This document shows, one piece after another, positions 5,656 through 7,532 of a stretch of DNA of 7,532 bases. This DNA is from an uncultured Desulfobulbaceae bacterium (lineage in GTDB: Bacteria; Desulfobacterota; Desulfobulbia; Desulfobulbales; BM004). The position numbers and the translations under genes were made by a program. The DNA is taken from NCBI GenBank assembly GCA_947258675.1, contig CAMYJP010000094.1, forward strand, positions 1-7,532, in the 5' to 3' direction. Numbering within the stretch: position 1 is the stretch's first letter; each line of letters opens with the position of its first letter. The notes below the pieces were generated by a model. The model ran no database searches and had not been told where the DNA came from. It saw only the letters and a program-made list of their open reading frames with translations.

Positions 5656-7056
5656 TCAGAAAAATCGATACGTAGAGGATGTCAGGGTTTTGATGTCCAA
5701 AACCTCTTGACCTGGAATCTTTTTTGCCGCTTTTGGAAGGCTTTGTCTGATAAGTTCAATAAAGCTTTCAACAATTTTAGGGTCAAACTGCTGCCCTTTT
5801 TCACTCTGCAATATCTCGAAGGCTGCATCTGCTGATATTTTTGTCTGGAATTCTCTTTCTGTTGTCATGGCGTCATATGCATCCGCCACAGCAATTATTT
5901 TTGCTCCAAGAGGTATTTCGTTTTCTCGCAAACCATGGGGGTACCCCTTGCCGTCATATCTTTCATGGTGGTGACGGATTATTGGTATTTCTTTAGCTAA
6001 GAAGCTGATATTTTTTAATATATTTACGCCTATGGCTGGGTGTTTCTTTATGTTTTCAAATTCTTCTGCTGAAAGGTGATTTTTCTTTGTAAGAATATTT
6101 TTGTCTATGCCGATTTTACCTATATCATGAAATAAGGCAGCATTTTTTATTACTTCAATTTCTTGCTTAGGGAGTTTCAGGTGATTTGCCAGCTTTACGG
6201 CATATTTCGCAACATTTCGAGAATGCTTCAGTGTATAATGATCCTTGGCATCTATGGCACCAAGCAAGGCATTTGTTGATTCAATATAATTACCTTTTAC
6301 CTGTTTATAGAGATCAAGCACTTTTCCTTTCAATTCATCAATGCTGCAATAATCGATAGATCCTCCAGTGTTGTCATTCTTCTCCGACCAGCTTCGTATG
6401 ATGTTCCGGCCATCCTTTTTGGCTTGATAAAGAGCTTGGTCTGCTCGGTCAACAAGTTCTTGATATGTGTTCAGTTCATTTCGGTAGTCGGCTACCCCGA
6501 TGCTTACAGTAACACGGACTTGATTGTTCCCATCAGAGAAGATTTGATTTTCGATGATTTTATTTAAGCGCATAGCATATTCCATGGCTTCATGTAAAGG
6601 GAGGGTCGCCAGCATGACGAATTCTTCACCTCCATATCTGCCGCAGATATCAACATTCCGTGTTAATTTTCTAATAATATTGGCAATGGTTTTGAGAATG
6701 GTGTCACCGAATTGATGACCACAACTGTCATTGATTTGTTTGAAGTGGTCTAAATCAAGCATTAAAACAGAAAGGGGAGTGGAATATCTTTTTGAGCGGT
6801 TAAATTCTTCCTGGCAACGCTCCATCATGAAACGGTGATTGAATAACTCAGTCAAGCCGTCAGTGTTTGACAGGTTAGTCAGCTCTTCAATTTTGTTCTC
6901 AAGCTGCTGCCTTATTATCTTTGCATCTTCAATTTCCTGCAACAACTCAAGACGTGATCTGGTCAGCTTTTTATTGTCTGAATAAAGAAAAACAGTCTCT
7001 TTGTTAAGAAGGCTGATAGTCTTTTTTAGTTCATCAATAGAATTTTGTTTAGCCAA
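5656..7056 (-). CDS. Bifunctional GGDEF + HD-GYP cyclic-di-GMP enzyme
   Basis: 466 residues starting at TTG 7056, chosen because AGGAG lies seven bases upstream; the nearer ATG at 7062 is followed at once by TAA. Seen: an N-terminal helical, probably coiled-coil segment (1-60) without membrane helices, so the protein is cytosolic. The GGDEF domain (~62-222) has DLDHF with metal ligand Asp101, Asn109 and Asp118 for guanine contact (GHQFGD), the active-site GGEEF (142-146) and an inhibitory I-site RNVD (133-136) five residues before it. The HD-GYP domain (~255-440) has His278, HDIGK (310-314), KKHP (337-340), HHERYDGKGYP (363-373) and the following conserved ADAYDAMTT (391-399). Both halves keep their catalytic residues, so it may both make c-di-GMP from two GTP and hydrolyse it. 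Asp118 is the residue replaced by Ser in cGAMP-making 'Hypr' cyclases, so c-di-GMP is the expected product. Its mRNA leader carries a c-di-GMP riboswitch. Confidence 0.93.
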   Translation of the reverse strand: MAKQNSIDELKKTISLLNKETVFLYSDNKKLTRSRLELLQEIEDAKIIRQQLENKIEELTNLSNTDGLTELFNHRFMMERCQEEFNRSKRYSTPLSVLMLDLDHFKQINDSCGHQFGDTILKTIANIIRKLTRNVDICGRYGGEEFVMLATLPLHEAMEYAMRLNKIIENQIFSDGNNQVRVTVSIGVADYRNELNTYQELVDRADQALYQAKKDGRNIIRSWSEKNDNTGGSIDYCSIDELKGKVLDLYKQVKGNYIESTNALLGAIDAKDHYTLKHSRNVAKYAVKLANHLKLPKQEIEVIKNAALFHDIGKIGIDKNILTKKNHLSAEEFENIKKHPAIGVNILKNISFLAKEIPIIRHHHERYDGKGYPHGLRENEIPLGAKIIAVADAYDAMTTEREFQTKISADAAFEILQSEKGQQFDPKIVESFIELIRQSLPKAAKKIPGQEVLDIKTLTSSTYRFF

Positions 7057-7068
7057 TTACATTCTCCT
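7054..7068 (-). promoter_or_regulatory. Ribosome binding site and unusual ATG-TAA-TTG start context
   Basis: AGGAG (7068-7064) is followed by ATG at 7062, stop TAA at 7059 and TTG at 7056, all in frame. The ATG is only one base from AGGAG, the TTG seven bases, so the TTG is the likely start. The site begins just six bases after the attenuator hairpin. Confidence 0.7.
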
Positions 7069-7074
7069 AAATAG

Positions 7075-7110
7075 AAAAGGTCCATCTCTTTACCAAAAGA
7101 TGGACCTTTT
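7075..7110 (-). terminator. Attenuator hairpin in the leader of the GGDEF/HD-GYP gene
   Basis: On the minus strand AAAAGGTCCATCT (7110-7098) pairs perfectly with AGATGGACCTTTT (7087-7075), a 13-bp stem with a 10-nt loop, followed by CTATTT. The T-run is partly inside the stem. It lies between the riboswitch aptamer and the start codon, where a riboswitch-controlled terminator is expected. Its ascending strand GTCCATCT can instead pair with AGGTGGAC of the aptamer. Confidence 0.7.
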
Positions 7111-7137
7111 ACACAAAATTATCTGATAGTGTGATAT

Positions 7138-7145
7138 GTCCACCT
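7138..7145 (-). promoter_or_regulatory. Anti-terminator strand overlapping aptamer P1
   Basis: AGGTGGAC (7145-7138, minus strand) can pair over eight bases, one of them G-U, with GTCCATCT at 7105-7098 in the terminator stem. Its first three bases (AGG, 7145-7143) also belong to the 3' strand of aptamer helix P1, so ligand binding and anti-termination compete. Confidence 0.55.
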
Positions 7146-7222
7146 ACGGCAACCCGGCTCTCCATTGAATGGATCCGTGGTTTTCCGTCTCCCGATTACT
7201 CAGGGTTTGGCTTTATCATAGG
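7143..7222 (-). ncRNA. Cyclic-di-GMP-I (GEMM-I) riboswitch aptamer
   Basis: An 80-nt match to the GEMM-I aptamer, read on the minus strand. P1 is CCTAT (7222-7218) with GTAGG (7147-7143). A conserved CAAACC is followed by a hairpin CCTGA-GTAA-UCGGG with a GNRA tetraloop. Next come GACGGAAAACC, holding the A equivalent to A47 that stacks between the ligand guanines, a second hairpin with TCCAT-TCA-ATGGA, and the typical GCCGGGTTGCCG 3' part with the C that pairs with the second guanine. In Vc2 numbering the ligand-recognising position 20 is G, not the A of cGAMP-specific GEMM-Ib, and pair 21-46 is C-G, a covariation from G-C in Vc2. This predicts c-di-GMP as ligand. The aptamer precedes a c-di-GMP enzyme gene. 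Confidence 0.88.
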
Positions 7223-7247
7223 GGAAGACTACTTTCCCTTTTTTCTT

Positions 7248-7262
7248 GCAACATGCGAGCCA
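7248..7262 (-). promoter_or_regulatory. Sigma-54 (-24/-12) promoter of the riboswitch-GGDEF/HD-GYP unit
   Basis: TGGCTCGCATGTTGC, followed by A, matches the consensus TGGCACG-N4-TTGCW at every defined position except A to T in the -24 element, with correct spacing. The predicted transcription start is near 7236, about 14 nt before the aptamer, giving a leader of about 180 nt. Sigma-54 promoters need an enhancer-binding activator. Confidence 0.75.
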
Positions 7263-7413
7263 TTGTTTTTTTTATTATTTTTGTATATTTTTCAATTATT
7301 TATATTTATATTCGTAATTTCTTTTTGTGTTGCTCGCAGTCTTGTGACGTCTCGTGTGGGTTATTTCGCGCTTTTTCTGGGTAGTTGTTAGTGCCCCCTC
7401 CCCATAGAAATAA

Positions 7414-7430
7414 TGTTTAACGGTTCAACA
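7414..7430. promoter_or_regulatory. Imperfect palindrome, possible activator site for the sigma-54 promoter
   Basis: TGTTTAACGGTTCAACA is a 17-base dyad (TGTT-N-AAC-N-GTT-N-AACA) with one mismatched pair. It lies about 185 bp upstream of the predicted start site, a usual distance for an enhancer-binding protein. Only one copy is seen. Confidence 0.3.
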
Positions 7431-7499
7431 ATAAACTAATCGTTGGTGCGTTATTTTTTTTTATTAGACGTATTGGGTCGTAATTTTTGTCGGTACTAG

Positions 7500-7532
7500 A
7501 AAAAATAAAAGGCTGAACCTTTTTAAGGTTCA
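7500..7532 (-). terminator. Intrinsic terminator of a gene beyond the right edge
   Basis: On the minus strand TGAACCTT (7532-7525), loop AAA, AAGGTTCA (7521-7514) forms a perfect 8-bp hairpin followed by GCC and TTTTATTTTTT. This should end a minus-strand transcript coming from outside the window and separates it from the riboswitch unit. Confidence 0.65.

Larger units (their letters stand above)
7223..7500. other. Upstream regulatory region of the GGDEF/HD-GYP gene
   Basis: The stretch 7263-7325 is extremely AT-rich (T-runs on the plus strand), as often found between enhancer site and sigma-54 promoter, where DNA bending helps. GC rises at 7330-7405. The two overlapping plus-strand ORFs here are low-complexity, cross the riboswitch and are not genes. 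Confidence 0.4.

Noticed and set aside
7143..7222. cGAMP (GEMM-Ib) specificity of the riboswitch
   Set aside because: Position 20 is G rather than A, and the downstream cyclase has Asp at the Hypr specificity site.
7221..7246. GGGAA...TTCCC followed by T-run as a plus-strand terminator
   Set aside because: No plus-strand gene precedes it; on the minus strand it falls at the 5' end of the riboswitch transcript and is better seen as leader sequence.
7131..7391. Two overlapping plus-strand ORFs (86 and 71 codons) near the right end
   Set aside because: They cross the riboswitch aptamer and AT-rich upstream DNA in the opposite direction; hydrophobic Phe/Ile runs arise from T-runs.
1..7532. CRISPR array, tRNA or rRNA genes, phage or transposase genes
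   Set aside because: No regularly spaced repeats, no cloverleaf or rRNA words and no integrase or transposase motifs were seen.

Overview
The window carries five clear protein genes, a well-formed cyclic-di-GMP riboswitch circuit and a hairpin-rich repeat element. Base composition is moderately AT-rich. The mix of a GEMM-type riboswitch, a sigma-54 promoter, a GGDEF/HD-GYP enzyme, an OmpA-type lipoprotein and an interspersed palindromic repeat suggests a Gram-negative bacterium, most likely a deltaproteobacterium (Desulfobacterota, Desulfuromonas/Geobacter-like or Desulfobacterales-like). That assignment is inference; no marker gene fixes it.

Left part (1-2717, minus strand): a 5'-complete, 3'-truncated large GTPase that resembles eukaryotic EHD proteins of the dynamin superfamily, followed upstream by an SF2 helicase of the XPB/UvsW type. 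A 318-base gap separates them, each has its own candidate promoter, and the same 15-base word lies just upstream of both promoters. This hints at shared control rather than an operon.

Middle (2718-4783, plus strand): a small two-helix membrane ORF broken by an in-frame TGA, then a ~360 bp hairpin-studded repeat, then an MtnA-family isomerase (5-methylthioribose-1-phosphate isomerase or a relative). The repeat is open in the same frame as mtnA, so an automatic start call would add about 126 spurious residues. The isomerase is convergent with the next gene.

Right part (4784-7532, minus strand): an OmpA/Pal-like peptidoglycan-binding lipoprotein, and upstream of it a cytosolic GGDEF + HD-GYP protein. 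The leader of the latter is the most interesting item. Reading along the minus strand it holds a sigma-54 -24/-12 promoter, a GEMM-I c-di-GMP aptamer starting about 14 nt after the predicted transcription start, a 13-bp hairpin that can act as attenuator, an 8-bp alternative pairing between aptamer P1 and that hairpin, and a TTG start with a good ribosome binding site. Together they look like a self-limiting loop in which c-di-GMP switches off the enzyme that makes or breaks it. At the right edge a terminator marks the end of another minus-strand gene outside the window.
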